A program made the translations under genes and the position numbers. Shown in pieces: positions 1 through 7,954 of a stretch of 20,368 nt of DNA. Each line of letters opens with the position of its first letter. Position 1 is the stretch's first letter. The stretch is from Bacteroidales bacterium UBA3834 (lineage in GTDB: Bacteria; Bacteroidota; Bacteroidia; Bacteroidales; P3): NCBI GenBank assembly GCA_002392965.1, contig DGIA01000016.1, positions 1 through 20,368 of the forward strand, written 5' to 3'. The notes beneath the pieces are model-generated. The model saw nothing but the letters and a program-made list of their open reading frames with translations. It searched no databases and was not told the DNA's origin.

Positions 1-133
1 GTCAACTTTTTTCAGCGCAAGACAGCATGTTTTGAGTGGAATCTGGTAGGAGGAAAGGTGTGGGTGTTGAAGTGAATCAAGGGGATATGTGAAGAGGAGA
101 AATGGATAAAAGCCACCTGAAAAGCAAAAAAAA

Positions 134-165
134 TTGCACATTTTACAGATAATACTTATATTTGC
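134..165 (+). promoter_or_regulatory. Bacteroidetes-type promoter for the polysaccharide operon
   Basis: A -33-like ATTG is followed by 20 bp and then TATATTTG, an exact TAnnTTTG -7 box. This is the spacing known for the Bacteroidetes housekeeping sigma factor. Transcription would start near 172, leaving a leader of about 70 nt before the Wza-like gene. Positions may be off by one base. Confidence 0.65.
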
Positions 166-174
166 AATTCGCGA

Positions 175-198
175 TGTTATGCTATTTTCGGCATAACA
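175..198 (+). promoter_or_regulatory. Leader hairpin at the 5' end of the polysaccharide operon mRNA
   Basis: TGTTATGC and GCATAACA form an 8-bp perfect inverted repeat around an 8-nt loop, starting only a few bases after the predicted transcription start. There is no T-run behind it, so it is not a classical terminator. It could stabilise the 5' end of the mRNA or be bound as DNA by a dimeric regulator. The function is inference. Confidence 0.4.
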
Positions 199-244
199 CG
201 CTGTGGATGAATTTGTAATAGGATAATAAATAAAGCTCAGATAT

Positions 245-1078
245 ATGAAAAAGAGAGGATTCAACCTGCTTTTGCTCGCGTCGGTGACTATGTCGATGCT
301 GATGGTGTCGTGCGGTTCGACCGAGGAAATCGCCTATTTCAGCGATGCCGCCCGCGACAGCGCGATGGCCATCAACAGCCGTTTCACCAACGGCATCCAG
401 GCCAATGACCTGCTGAACATCTATGTGGAGAGCGAGACGCCTCTGGCGACCATCCCGTTCAACCAGGAGACCAACAAGATAGCGGTGTCGGATGGCACGG
501 TGATGAATCCTGGCGCTTCGGCTGTGAGCGGCTATCTGGTGAGCAACAACGGCAGCATCATCTTCCCTGTGCTGGGCGAAATCAATGTGTTGGGCATGAC
601 GCATGCCGAACTGGCGGCCGAGCTGCAGCGGCGCTTGCGGGAACAAGGTCTCGTCAATGATGCTGTTGTGACGGTGAAGTTGATGAACTTCAAGGTGAGT
701 GTGTTGGGTGATGTGACCAGGCCCGGCCAGATTATGGCCACGGGAGAGCGTCTGACCATTTTCGAGGCGCTGTCGATGGTGGGCGACTTGACCATTTTCG
801 GCCAGCGTCGCAATGTGACGGTGCTGCGTGAAGAGAACGGGGTGCGTACCATCGGCGAACTGGATCTCAGTTCGGAGGAGGTGTTCAAGTCGCCCTACTA
901 CTATCTGCACCAGAATGATGTGGTTTATGTGGAACCCAACATGAAGAAGAAGAAGACCGCCGCCCGCGACCCCATGATCATGACCTATATCTCGGCCGGC
1001 CTCTCGGTGGTATCGACGTTGAGTACCATCTTCTATTACTACATCCTTTCGCAGTACTACAATAGCCGCATCAATTAA
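245..1078 (+). CDS. Wza-like polysaccharide export outer-membrane lipoprotein
   Basis: 277 aa. Residues 1-23 are a lipoprotein signal with a Met-Val-Ser-Cys lipobox (Cys23 would be lipidated). A Poly_export-type region follows (about 50-145), containing a stretch on display of surface repeats ending 'GEINVLGMTHAELAAEL'. An SLBB-type soluble ligand-binding beta-grasp domain comes next (about 150-230, starting VSVLGDVTRPGQI). The C-terminus ends in a hydrophobic helix (about 243-268), as in Wza-family proteins whose final helix helps form the outer-membrane pore. It should carry exopolysaccharide or capsule through the outer membrane in partnership with the Wzc-like protein encoded 18 bp downstream. 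It is first in the operon, behind a good promoter. The start is the only one that gives the lipoprotein signal. Confidence 0.9.
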   Translation: MKKRGFNLLLLASVTMSMLMVSCGSTEEIAYFSDAARDSAMAINSRFTNGIQANDLLNIYVESETPLATIPFNQETNKIAVSDGTVMNPGASAVSGYLVSNNGSIIFPVLGEINVLGMTHAELAAELQRRLREQGLVNDAVVTVKLMNFKVSVLGDVTRPGQIMATGERLTIFEALSMVGDLTIFGQRRNVTVLREENGVRTIGELDLSSEEVFKSPYYYLHQNDVVYVEPNMKKKKTAARDPMIMTYISAGLSVVSTLSTIFYYYILSQYYNSRIN

Positions 1079-1096
1079 ACAGAAAAACTTCAACAA

Positions 1097-3511
1097 ATGG
1101 AAAATAATATCGTTCAGGGACAAAACACCAGCACGGAGAGCAATGAGCGCAGTATCTCCATCCGTGACATTGTCTTTTTGGTGTTGAACAATTGGTATTG
1201 GTTTGTCATATCGGTGCTGGTTTGTTTGGTGGCTGCCGGCTTCATCTACAAGGCCCAGCCCAAGACCTATACCGCCACCGGCACGATCCTGGTGCGTGAC
1301 AACGACAAAAAAGGCGGCTACAGCAACCGCAACATGGACGCCATGCTCAACAGCATGGGCATGCAGTCGGGCGGCCTCGCCATTGAAAACGAGATCTATC
1401 TCCTGCGTTCGTCGTGGCTGATGGCCCAAGTGGTGGAGCGTTTGAACATCAACCACTATTGTCAGCGCAACGACTTGTTCAGGAAAATCACCTATTACAA
1501 AGACGCTCCTGTCAATGTGGAGGTGACGGATCTGAAAGAGGATCGCCAGGCGGGTGTGGGTCTTAAGATCGACATCAAGTCGAACAACAAGTTCGCCTAT
1601 ACCACCATTTGGAAAAACAAGAAGGTGAAGGGTGAGGCCTATTTCAACGAGTCGGTGGCTTTGGACGACACCGTATCGTTCGTCGTGGAGAAGACCTCCC
1701 GCTACAACGACAGCTTTGAAGGTGTGAGCCTCACGACGGGCGTGTATCCGGTGATGCCGCTGGCGCGCCGGATGATTAAGAACCTGACCGTTGCACGTGC
1801 CGACAAGATGGCCTCCATCCTCAATATTACCTACCAAGACAGCAATCCGTTGCGGGCCAATGAGATTGTCGATACCTTGATTGTGGTGTATAACGATGAC
1901 GCTGTGGAGGATAAGAACAAGGTCGCCCAGAAGACGGAGGAGTTCATTGCCGAGCGCATCATCCTTATCTCGGGAGAGTTGGGCGATGTGGACGCCGAAG
2001 TCGCCCAGTTGAAGAAGGAAGCCAATGTGCCCGACTTTGAGGGAACGACTAGCACCCTGTTGCAGACGGGTACCAAGTATTCGGAGCAGGTGGTGCAGCT
2101 GGAAGCAGAGCATCGTCTCATTGAATACATGAAGAACTTTGTGTCGGATCCCGACAACCACGAGAAGCTGATACCGGCCAACGTGGCCATCAGCGACCCG
2201 GGTACCCAGCAGATGATTGCCGCCTACAATGCCAATGTGAACCAGTATGACAGGGTGAAGACCACCGGCGGCAAGAACAACCCGACGGTACGCAATCTGG
2301 TGGCGACTATGGAGGCACAGATGCAGGCCATCAATACCTCGATCGACAATATCCTTCGAGCCAACGAACTGCGTTTGCGCGAAGCAAGAGCCCAAGAGGC
2401 AAAAGCCCGTGGCCAGATTGCGGCCATCCCGACCCAAACCAAGGCTGTGACCGAGGTGGGACGTCAGCAGAAAATCAAGGAGGAACTCTATCTCTATTTG
2501 CTCAGCAAGCGTGAAGAGACGGCCATGAACCTGGCCATCACGATGGCCAACGCCAAGGTGGTGGAGCCTGCCGTAACCCGGTTGTCGGGTCCTCGTCTGA
2601 TGATGTTCGGCCTGATTGCTATCGTGCTCGGCTTGGCCATCCCCGCTGCCGTGATGTTCCTCATCAGCTTCTTCGACACCAAGTTGCGTACGAAACAGGA
2701 TGTGGAGAAGATGACTTCGTTGCCTGTGTTGGGAGAGATTCCTTCCAAGCCGGAGAACCGCAAGAACGATGAAATTATCGTTACGGCCAACGGCACGGAT
2801 GTGGTGACAGAAGCATTCCGTTTGCTGCATTCCAATATTCCGTTCTTCCTCAAGGATGGACAGAAGGTTATCCAGACGGTATCGACCACGCCTGGCGAAG
2901 GTAAGTCTTACACGGCCATCAACTTGGCTCTGTCGCTGGCCTATACCGGCAAGCGTACCCTGCTGGCCGACTTCGACCTGCGTAAACGCAGCCTCTCGAA
3001 GACCATCGACCGTCACAACCGCATGGGCCTGATCCACTATCTGCTCGACCCCGAGGATGAATTCGAGAAGTACATTTCGCATAGCGACTCGAGCGACCAT
3101 CTCGACTATATTGTCTGCGAGAAGACCCCACCCAACGCCACCCAGCTGCTGATGGGAGACAAACTGGACAAACTGGTTGCCTACCTCCGCGAGCATTACG
3201 ACTATATCATCTTCGACTCCACGCCTGCCCAGATTGTGGCCGATGCCGCCATCATCAACCGCATCACCGACCTGACGGCCTACATCATGCGTATCGGCAA
3301 GCTCAACAAAGGATCGCTGCCGTTCATCCAGGAAATGAATGAGAAAGGACGCTTCAAGAACATGGCTGTGGTGCTCACCGACGTGCCCCTCATCAAGAAG
3401 CGCTATGGCGGCTATGGCTACGGTTACGGCTATGGTTACGGTTATGGCTATGGCTATGGCTACGGTTACGGCTATGGTGACGAAAGTGAGGCAAGCAAGG
3501 AAAAAGAGTGA
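1097..3511 (+). CDS. Wzc-like polysaccharide co-polymerase and autophosphorylating tyrosine kinase
   Basis: 804 aa, the length expected for a fused Wzz plus BY-kinase protein. Transmembrane helix 1 is at about 33-51, followed by a long periplasmic part with coiled-coil stretches, and a GNVR-type segment (about 445-482) before helix 2 (502-525). The cytoplasmic kinase domain follows (about 560-775). It has a Walker A (TTPGEGKS, 597-604, Lys603), a Walker A' (LLADFDLR, 622-629) and a Walker B (YIIFDSTP, 703-710, Asp707). The C-terminal tail has 12 tyrosines alternating with glycine, the expected autophosphorylation cluster. In this family, cycling of tail phosphorylation controls chain length and polymer export together with Wza. 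It sits between the export lipoprotein and sugar-nucleotide genes in one operon. Confidence 0.93.
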   Translation: MENNIVQGQNTSTESNERSISIRDIVFLVLNNWYWFVISVLVCLVAAGFIYKAQPKTYTATGTILVRDNDKKGGYSNRNMDAMLNSMGMQSGGLAIENEIYLLRSSWLMAQVVERLNINHYCQRNDLFRKITYYKDAPVNVEVTDLKEDRQAGVGLKIDIKSNNKFAYTTIWKNKKVKGEAYFNESVALDDTVSFVVEKTSRYNDSFEGVSLTTGVYPVMPLARRMIKNLTVARADKMASILNITYQDSNPLRANEIVDTLIVVYNDDAVEDKNKVAQKTEEFIAERIILISGELGDVDAEVAQLKKEANVPDFEGTTSTLLQTGTKYSEQVVQLEAEHRLIEYMKNFVSDPDNHEKLIPANVAISDPGTQQMIAAYNANVNQYDRVKTTGGKNNPTVRNLVATMEAQMQAINTSIDNILRANELRLREARAQEAKARGQIAAIPTQTKAVTEVGRQQKIKEELYLYLLSKREETAMNLAITMANAKVVEPAVTRLSGPRLMMFGLIAIVLGLAIPAAVMFLISFFDTKLRTKQDVEKMTSLPVLGEIPSKPENRKNDEIIVTANGTDVVTEAFRLLHSNIPFFLKDGQKVIQTVSTTPGEGKSYTAINLALSLAYTGKRTLLADFDLRKRSLSKTIDRHNRMGLIHYLLDPEDEFEKYISHSDSSDHLDYIVCEKTPPNATQLLMGDKLDKLVAYLREHYDYIIFDSTPAQIVADAAIINRITDLTAYIMRIGKLNKGSLPFIQEMNEKGRFKNMAVVLTDVPLIKKRYGGYGYGYGYGYGYGYGYGYGYGYGDESEASKEKE
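3404..3478 (+). repeat. In-frame GGYTAY hexanucleotide repeat encoding the kinase YG tail
   Basis: From 3404 the codons read Tyr-Gly-Gly-Tyr and then ten Gly-Tyr pairs, plus a final Gly, giving 12 tyrosines. The unit is a degenerate 6-mer, GGC or GGT followed by TAT or TAC. Gain or loss of units would change the number of phosphorylatable tyrosines without shifting frame. The mixed synonymous codons should damp slippage compared with a perfect microsatellite. Confidence 0.9.
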
Positions 3512-3520
3512 GGAACGGAG

Positions 3521-4072
3521 ATGAACGTAATTAAGACAGCCATAGAGGGCTTGATGATAATTGAGCCGCGGGTGTTTGGTGACGCGCGGGGCTATTTCTT
3601 CGAGAGTTATAATGCCCATGACTTTGGCGAGGCCATCGGCGAAGTGTCGTTCGTCCAGGACAACGAGTCGCGTTCCTGCTATGGAGTGGTACGCGGATTG
3701 CATTTCCAAAAGCCCCCGTATGCCCAGGCAAAACTGGTGCGTGTGGTGGAAGGCCGTGTGCTTGATGTGGCTGTGGATATACGGAAAGGCAGCCCTACTT
3801 ATGGCCGTCATGTGGCAGTCGAGCTCTCGGGCGACGACCATCGCCAGCTCTTCCTCCCACGCGGCATGGCCCACGGATTTGCTGTGCTCAGCGAGACGGC
3901 GGTGTTCCAATACAAGTGCGACAACCTGTACCATCCAGAATCGGAAGGCGGCATCGCATGGGATGATGACACATTGGCCATCGATTGGCATTTGCCTGCC
4001 GACAAGATTATCCTCTCCGATAAGGACAGACTCCATCCCCTTTTCAAAGATTTTATCACTCCCTTCAAATGA
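3521..4072 (+). CDS. rfbC: dTDP-4-dehydrorhamnose 3,5-epimerase
   Basis: 183 aa, the full length for RmlC. This cupin enzyme epimerises C3 and C5 of dTDP-4-keto-6-deoxyglucose, the third step of dTDP-L-rhamnose synthesis. Family landmarks are present: GDARGYFFESYN near the N-terminus, VVRGLHFQ with the catalytic His61, the cupin stretch LVRVVEGRVLDVAVD, FLPRGMAHGFAVL, and a late YHPESEGGIAWDD segment. It starts 9 bp after the kinase stop codon and overlaps rfbD by the ATGA arrangement, so translation of the two is probably coupled. The enzyme is cytoplasmic and presumably supplies rhamnose precursor for the exported polymer. Confidence 0.95.
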   Translation: MNVIKTAIEGLMIIEPRVFGDARGYFFESYNAHDFGEAIGEVSFVQDNESRSCYGVVRGLHFQKPPYAQAKLVRVVEGRVLDVAVDIRKGSPTYGRHVAVELSGDDHRQLFLPRGMAHGFAVLSETAVFQYKCDNLYHPESEGGIAWDDDTLAIDWHLPADKIILSDKDRLHPLFKDFITPFK

Positions 4073-4947
4073 ATATCCTCGTCACAGGAGCCAATGGTCA
4101 GTTGGGCAGGCATTTCCGTTTGCTTGCTCCCCAGTCGGTCCACGCCTGGGTTTTTACCGATGTGGAAGAGTTGGATATCACCAATTGTGGGGCGGTGGAG
4201 TCGTTTGTGAAGACAAATAATATAAAACTTGTCATCAACTGCGCTGCCTACACGAATGTGGATAAGGCAGAGAGCGACGAGGCGACAGCACTCCGCATCA
4301 ATGCCGAAGCCGTGAAGCATCTGGCCGCTGCCATGGCCCGTGTGGATGGGCGGCTGATCCACTTTTCTACTGATTATGTGTTCGGCGGCAACCGTAACAA
4401 CACGCCTTGCACCGAGCTTGAGACGGTCAATCCCACAGGTGCCTATGGCCGTACAAAGCTGGCCGGTGAGCAGGCGGCTGCGCATTGCAAAAGTCTGGTT
4501 TTCCGCACCTCGTGGCTGTATAGCGAATATGGCAAGAATTTCCTTCTCACCATGCGTCGCCTGACCGCCGAAAAACCTGAAGTGCGCGTGGTGTTCGACC
4601 AGGCGGGCACTCCCACCTATGCCGGCGACCTTGCGAAAGCAGTCTTCCGGATTGTCGAGAGTGGAGAATACCTCGAACACGAAGGCATCTTCAACTTCGC
4701 CAACGAAGGGGTGTGCAGTTGGTACGACTTTGCGCATGCCATTGCCGGTCAGTGCGGCCATACAGATTGCCGGGTGTTGCCCTGCCATAGCGACGAATAC
4801 CCCTCTCCGGTCCATCGTCCTGCCTATTCGGTGCTCGACAAGACCAAATTCAAACAAACATTCCATCAAGACATACCACATTGGACCGACAGCCTTGTCC
4901 GCTGCCTGGCCAATATCAAATCAATAGAGCATGATCAAGTTGCTTAA
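4069..4947 (+). CDS. rfbD: dTDP-4-dehydrorhamnose reductase
   Basis: 292 aa. RmlD reduces dTDP-4-keto-L-rhamnose to dTDP-L-rhamnose, the last step of the pathway. It is a short-chain dehydrogenase with the N-terminal nucleotide-binding motif VTGANGQLG (5-13), the segment HFSTDYVFGG, and the YGRTK signature whose Tyr126 and Lys130 are the catalytic pair. FRTSWLYSEYGKNF is also typical of the family. The start overlaps the rfbC stop (ATGA), and the end overlaps the next gene by 17 bp in another frame, so the three genes form one translationally coupled unit. The partner genes rmlA and rmlB are not in this window. Confidence 0.95.
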   Translation: MNILVTGANGQLGRHFRLLAPQSVHAWVFTDVEELDITNCGAVESFVKTNNIKLVINCAAYTNVDKAESDEATALRINAEAVKHLAAAMARVDGRLIHFSTDYVFGGNRNNTPCTELETVNPTGAYGRTKLAGEQAAAHCKSLVFRTSWLYSEYGKNFLLTMRRLTAEKPEVRVVFDQAGTPTYAGDLAKAVFRIVESGEYLEHEGIFNFANEGVCSWYDFAHAIAGQCGHTDCRVLPCHSDEYPSPVHRPAYSVLDKTKFKQTFHQDIPHWTDSLVRCLANIKSIEHDQVA

Positions 4948-6853
4948 GAAATTGTCCTTCTTCTTTGTGAAGAAGTATCGTCACTCCACCGTCTCGCAGT
5001 GGGTCATCTTCATGATCGACGTGGCGTTGTTCGTCTTTTCATTCTTTGTCATCGAGGCGTTCCGTTACGGTGGCATCCAGGACATCAGCCTGCGCGCCAT
5101 CGGCATCAAGCTCATTGTAACCCTTGTGGCGACGTTGCTCTTTTTCTTTTTCTCGGGCTCCTTCCGCAGCATCATCCGCCATGCCGGCATGAGCGACATC
5201 TACAAGATACTTATCGCCACCATCGGACCCGCGATTCTTTTTGTCATCGTCAACTTGATCAACAACCAGTTCTCGCCGATTATCATCCCCGGCCGTTATC
5301 TGCCTTCCTACCGCGAGACAATCATGCTCTACCTCCTGTTGGCCATCTTGATGATTATGACCCGCCTCGTGCTGCAGCGTGTCTATAATGAATTCTTCCG
5401 CCGCCGCCGACCCACGGTGAACGTGATCATCTACGGCGCCGGCGCCGCCGGCATCATCGCCTACAACGCCCTGCACCAGGACCAGTATCATGAAAACCGT
5501 GTGGTGGCCTTCATCGACGACGACATGTCGAAGGTGAACCAGGAACTCAACGGTGTACCCGTCATGCGTGCCCGTTCGGTGATGACACCCAAGTTCATCG
5601 AGCAAAAGAATGTGTCGCAACTCATCATTGCCATCCCGGCCATCCGTCTGATGCACAAGCAGGCCATCACCAACCGTGCCCTCGACCTCGGGCTCACCGT
5701 CAAGGCCGTCCCCCACATCAGCACCTGGATGAACGGCACTTTCTCAGCCAATCAGATAGAGGACATCAAGATTGAGGACCTGCTGGGTCGCGAGCCCATC
5801 AAGATGGACAATGTCAACATCGTTCGCGAGGTGGTCGATAAGGTGGTCCTTGTCACCGGTGCCGCAGGAAGCATCGGCAGCGAGATTTGCCGACAGCTCA
5901 TGCAATACCAGCCCCAGAAGGTTGTCATGCTCGACCAGGCCGAAAGCCCCATGTACGACCTGCAATATGAGCTTCGCAGCACCTTCAAGGACAACCTTGA
6001 CCGCATGGAGTTCGTCATCGCCAACGTCAAGGACCGTGCCCGTATGGAGGAGGTGTTCCAGCAGTTCCATCCCCAATTGGTCTATCATGCCGCCGCCTAC
6101 AAACATGTGCCCTTCATGGAGGAAAACCCCTATGAGGCTGTGTATATCAATGTCTTCGGCACCCGTAACGTGGCCGACCTCGCCATCAAATATGGCACCC
6201 GCAAGTTTGTCATGATCAGCACCGACAAGGCTGTCAACCCCACCAATGTCATGGGTGCCACCAAGCGCATGGCCGAGATTTACATCCAGAGCCGCTCTAC
6301 CGAAACGACCCATTTCGTCACCACCCGCTTCGGCAATGTGCTGGGTTCCAACGGCAGTGTCATCCCGCTGTTCAAGAAGCAGCTGGCCGCCGGCGGCCCG
6401 CTCACCGTCACCCACAAGGATATCATCCGCTACTTCATGACCATCCCCGAAGCCTGCAACCTCGTGCTCGAGGCCGGTGCCATGGGCGAGGGCGGCGACA
6501 TCTTTGTGTTCGACATGGGCAAGCCCGTCAAGATCTACGACATGGCCCACAAGATGATACAGCTCAGCGGCCTGCACAATATTGAAATCAAGGAGATCGG
6601 TCTCCGTCCGGGCGAGAAGCTCTACGAAGAGTTGCTGGCCACCAAGGAGAACACCATCCCCACCCACCATCCCAAAATCATGCGAGCCCAGGTGCGGCGC
6701 TATCCGCTCGATGCCATCGATCGCGAGTACAACGCTTTGTGGGACATCCTCGAGGGTATGGACGACATGAAGATTGTGGCCAAGATGAAAGACATTGTGC
6801 CCGAATTCCTGAGCAACAACTCCGTCTATTGCCAATTGGACAAGAAGTCTTGA
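4931..6853 (+). CDS. Membrane-bound nucleotide-sugar 4,6-dehydratase (CapD/WbpM/PglF family)
   Basis: 640 aa, the size of the large membrane-anchored dehydratases. Four transmembrane helices lie at about 24-46, 57-80, 90-110 and 127-150. A first Rossmann unit follows (GAGAAG, 169-174), then the catalytic short-chain-dehydrogenase domain from about 300. The latter has VTGAAGSIG (308-316), ISTDKAVNPTN (429-439) and MGATK (Met441-Lys445). Met in place of the usual catalytic Tyr is a hallmark of WbpM/FlaA1/PglF enzymes, which convert UDP-GlcNAc to UDP-4-keto-6-deoxy sugars. The likely role is making an amino-deoxy sugar (such as QuiNAc, FucNAc or a bacillosamine-type sugar) for the polymer; the exact product cannot be told from sequence. 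It is the last gene of the operon. Confidence 0.9.
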   Translation: MIKLLKKLSFFFVKKYRHSTVSQWVIFMIDVALFVFSFFVIEAFRYGGIQDISLRAIGIKLIVTLVATLLFFFFSGSFRSIIRHAGMSDIYKILIATIGPAILFVIVNLINNQFSPIIIPGRYLPSYRETIMLYLLLAILMIMTRLVLQRVYNEFFRRRRPTVNVIIYGAGAAGIIAYNALHQDQYHENRVVAFIDDDMSKVNQELNGVPVMRARSVMTPKFIEQKNVSQLIIAIPAIRLMHKQAITNRALDLGLTVKAVPHISTWMNGTFSANQIEDIKIEDLLGREPIKMDNVNIVREVVDKVVLVTGAAGSIGSEICRQLMQYQPQKVVMLDQAESPMYDLQYELRSTFKDNLDRMEFVIANVKDRARMEEVFQQFHPQLVYHAAAYKHVPFMEENPYEAVYINVFGTRNVADLAIKYGTRKFVMISTDKAVNPTNVMGATKRMAEIYIQSRSTETTHFVTTRFGNVLGSNGSVIPLFKKQLAAGGPLTVTHKDIIRYFMTIPEACNLVLEAGAMGEGGDIFVFDMGKPVKIYDMAHKMIQLSGLHNIEIKEIGLRPGEKLYEELLATKENTIPTHHPKIMRAQVRRYPLDAIDREYNALWDILEGMDDMKIVAKMKDIVPEFLSNNSVYCQLDKKS

Positions 6854-6860
6854 TTCCCTA

Positions 6861-6915
6861 TCACCTCCGTCTCACCTCCGTCTCAACTCCGTTTCACCTC
6901 CGTCTTACCTCCGTT
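6861..6915. repeat. Five tandem 11-bp repeats (TCACCTCCGTC)
   Basis: Five consecutive 11-bp units run from 6861 to 6915: TCACCTCCGTC twice, TCAACTCCGTT, TCACCTCCGTC, TTACCTCCGTT. They lie between two convergent genes, starting 7 bp after the dehydratase stop codon. A single inverted copy (ACGGAGGTGAG, 6921-6931) follows. No real reading frame uses the array. Confidence 0.9.
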
Positions 6916-6930
6916 GCCAGACGGAGGTGA
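6905..6930. terminator. Hairpin between convergent genes, possible terminator
   Basis: ACCTCCGT (6907-6914) pairs perfectly with ACGGAGGT (6921-6928) around the loop TGCCAG, with a TT/GA extension that includes one wobble pair. It lies between the dehydratase gene (+) and the lamin-tail gene (-). Neither strand has a T-run after the stem, so classical intrinsic termination is not certain. Each of the five repeats could pair with the single inverted copy. Confidence 0.4.
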
Positions 6931-6970
6931 GTCGGTGGGGAGATGTTGGTGGTGCGGATGAGACAGGGGG

Positions 6971-7858
6971 TCAGTGGCTGATGACGGCCACGGTGCGGCG
7001 CAGAGTCTGCCGTGTGCCTGTGGCATCGAAAAGTATCAGCTGGATAATGTATTGGCCTTGAGGCAAAAGACGCTTGTTGTTGTCGCTTCCGTCCCAGATT
7101 ATCCGGCCGCGGGTACCCAGCAGGTCGTTGTTCAGCAGCCGTCGCACGGCGATGCCGTGGGCGTCATAGATCTCACATCGTGCTGCAATCCCGCCGTCGG
7201 GCAACTCGTATTCGATGGACAGTTCGTCCTGATAGCCGTCGCCATCGGGTGAGAGAAGGGTGGAGGAGAGTACGAAGGAGGTCTCTTCTGCCAGGTACTC
7301 TGTGCTTTGTGAATTGGCGTAGCCCGGGGTACCATAGCCAGAGGTCGAGGCGGCTGAGAACCAGTTGGAGAATTCGCCGGTCGGGCGGCCAAAGCTACGC
7401 CGTTCGAGGCTCACTCCGGCTTTGTCGTGTAGCAGGCGGCTGTGCATGTCGGGGCTGTAGTTGAAGCGGTCGACGACCATGCTGTCGGCTGTGCTCACGA
7501 TCACGGTTCCGCCACTGTTGGGATAGGCGGGCAACTGGCATTCCACCAGGTTGCCGGGGTGCAGTACCTTATAGTTCGCCGTCACAGAAGCGGCGTCCTT
7601 GGTCAGGGCCACATAGTCGTGGGCGGCTACCGTGTGCTGCGGCAGCTCGTAATGCCGGCCCAAGGAATCGCCTACCCAGCGGACGATGTGGAAGCCGGAG
7701 AGTTCGACGGAGGTGTCGCTGTTGTTGTACAGCTCCACGTATTCAGCTTCATGGGCAAGGGGTTGGTAGAGCAGTTCGCTGACGAGCAGGGTACCCTGCT
7801 GGGCGACTGCTGACGCAGCCGCCCAGCATATAATAAAAAACAATAGAAGACTCCTCAT
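6971..7858 (-). CDS. Secreted lamin-tail-domain protein with a C-terminal FlgD-like Ig domain
   Basis: 295 aa from the ATG at 7858, which gives a clean signal peptide (MRSLLLFFIICWAAASAVA, cut before QQ). An ATG six codons upstream (7876) is an alternative. After the signal comes a lamin-tail-domain-like beta fold (LLVSELLYQPLAHEAEYVEL, then NNSDTSVELSGFHIVRW), common in secreted and surface proteins of Bacteroidetes. The C-terminal third begins LLSPDGDGYQDELSIEYEL and ends WDGSDNNKRLLPQGQYIIQL. This resembles the FlgD-like/CHU_C-type Ig modules next to sorting regions of surface proteins. No enzymatic domain is visible. It probably has a structural or adhesive role outside the inner membrane. 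It converges on the polysaccharide operon and is divergent from purE. Confidence 0.75.
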   Translation of the reverse strand: MRSLLLFFIICWAAASAVAQQGTLLVSELLYQPLAHEAEYVELYNNSDTSVELSGFHIVRWVGDSLGRHYELPQHTVAAHDYVALTKDAASVTANYKVLHPGNLVECQLPAYPNSGGTVIVSTADSMVVDRFNYSPDMHSRLLHDKAGVSLERRSFGRPTGEFSNWFSAASTSGYGTPGYANSQSTEYLAEETSFVLSSTLLSPDGDGYQDELSIEYELPDGGIAARCEIYDAHGIAVRRLLNNDLLGTRGRIIWDGSDNNKRLLPQGQYIIQLILFDATGTRQTLRRTVAVISH

Positions 7859-7880
7859 GCCGTTTATAACGGCCATGAGG
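7853..7880. promoter_or_regulatory. Imperfect palindrome covering both possible start codons of the lamin-tail gene
   Basis: CCTCATG (7853-7859) pairs with CATGAGG (7874-7880). Inside, CCGTT (7860-7864) pairs with AACGG (7868-7872), leaving one bulged C and a 3-nt TAT loop. The two candidate ATG codons, at 7858 and 7876 on the minus strand, sit in opposite arms. In RNA this 12-bp hairpin could hide both starts; in DNA it could be an operator. Confidence 0.5.
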
Positions 7881-7954
7881 GCAGAATTATTGCCCGTGGC
7901 ACAATAATATCACCCTCTGGGCGTTATCATTATCCTAAAACAAATCTTATCATC

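Noticed and set aside
1..75. Tail of an upstream coding sequence
   Set aside because: One frame is open from the left edge to a stop at 73-75, but 24 codons with no recognisable motif are not enough to call a gene.
182..4036. A 1284-codon open frame on the minus strand across the first three polysaccharide genes
   Set aside because: All three sense genes are in the same frame, and this frame is their exact codon-for-codon complement. It stays open because the genes avoid TTA, CTA and TCA codons. Its low-complexity Ile/Ala/Thr/Val stretch is the antisense of the kinase YG tail. No signal, domain or promoter was seen.
7877..7954. Purine riboswitch or PurR site ahead of purE
   Set aside because: The region is only 78 bp. 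It has small inverted repeats (for example GGGCA with TGCCC at 7879-7895), but no riboswitch-like core and no clear TAnnTTTG box.
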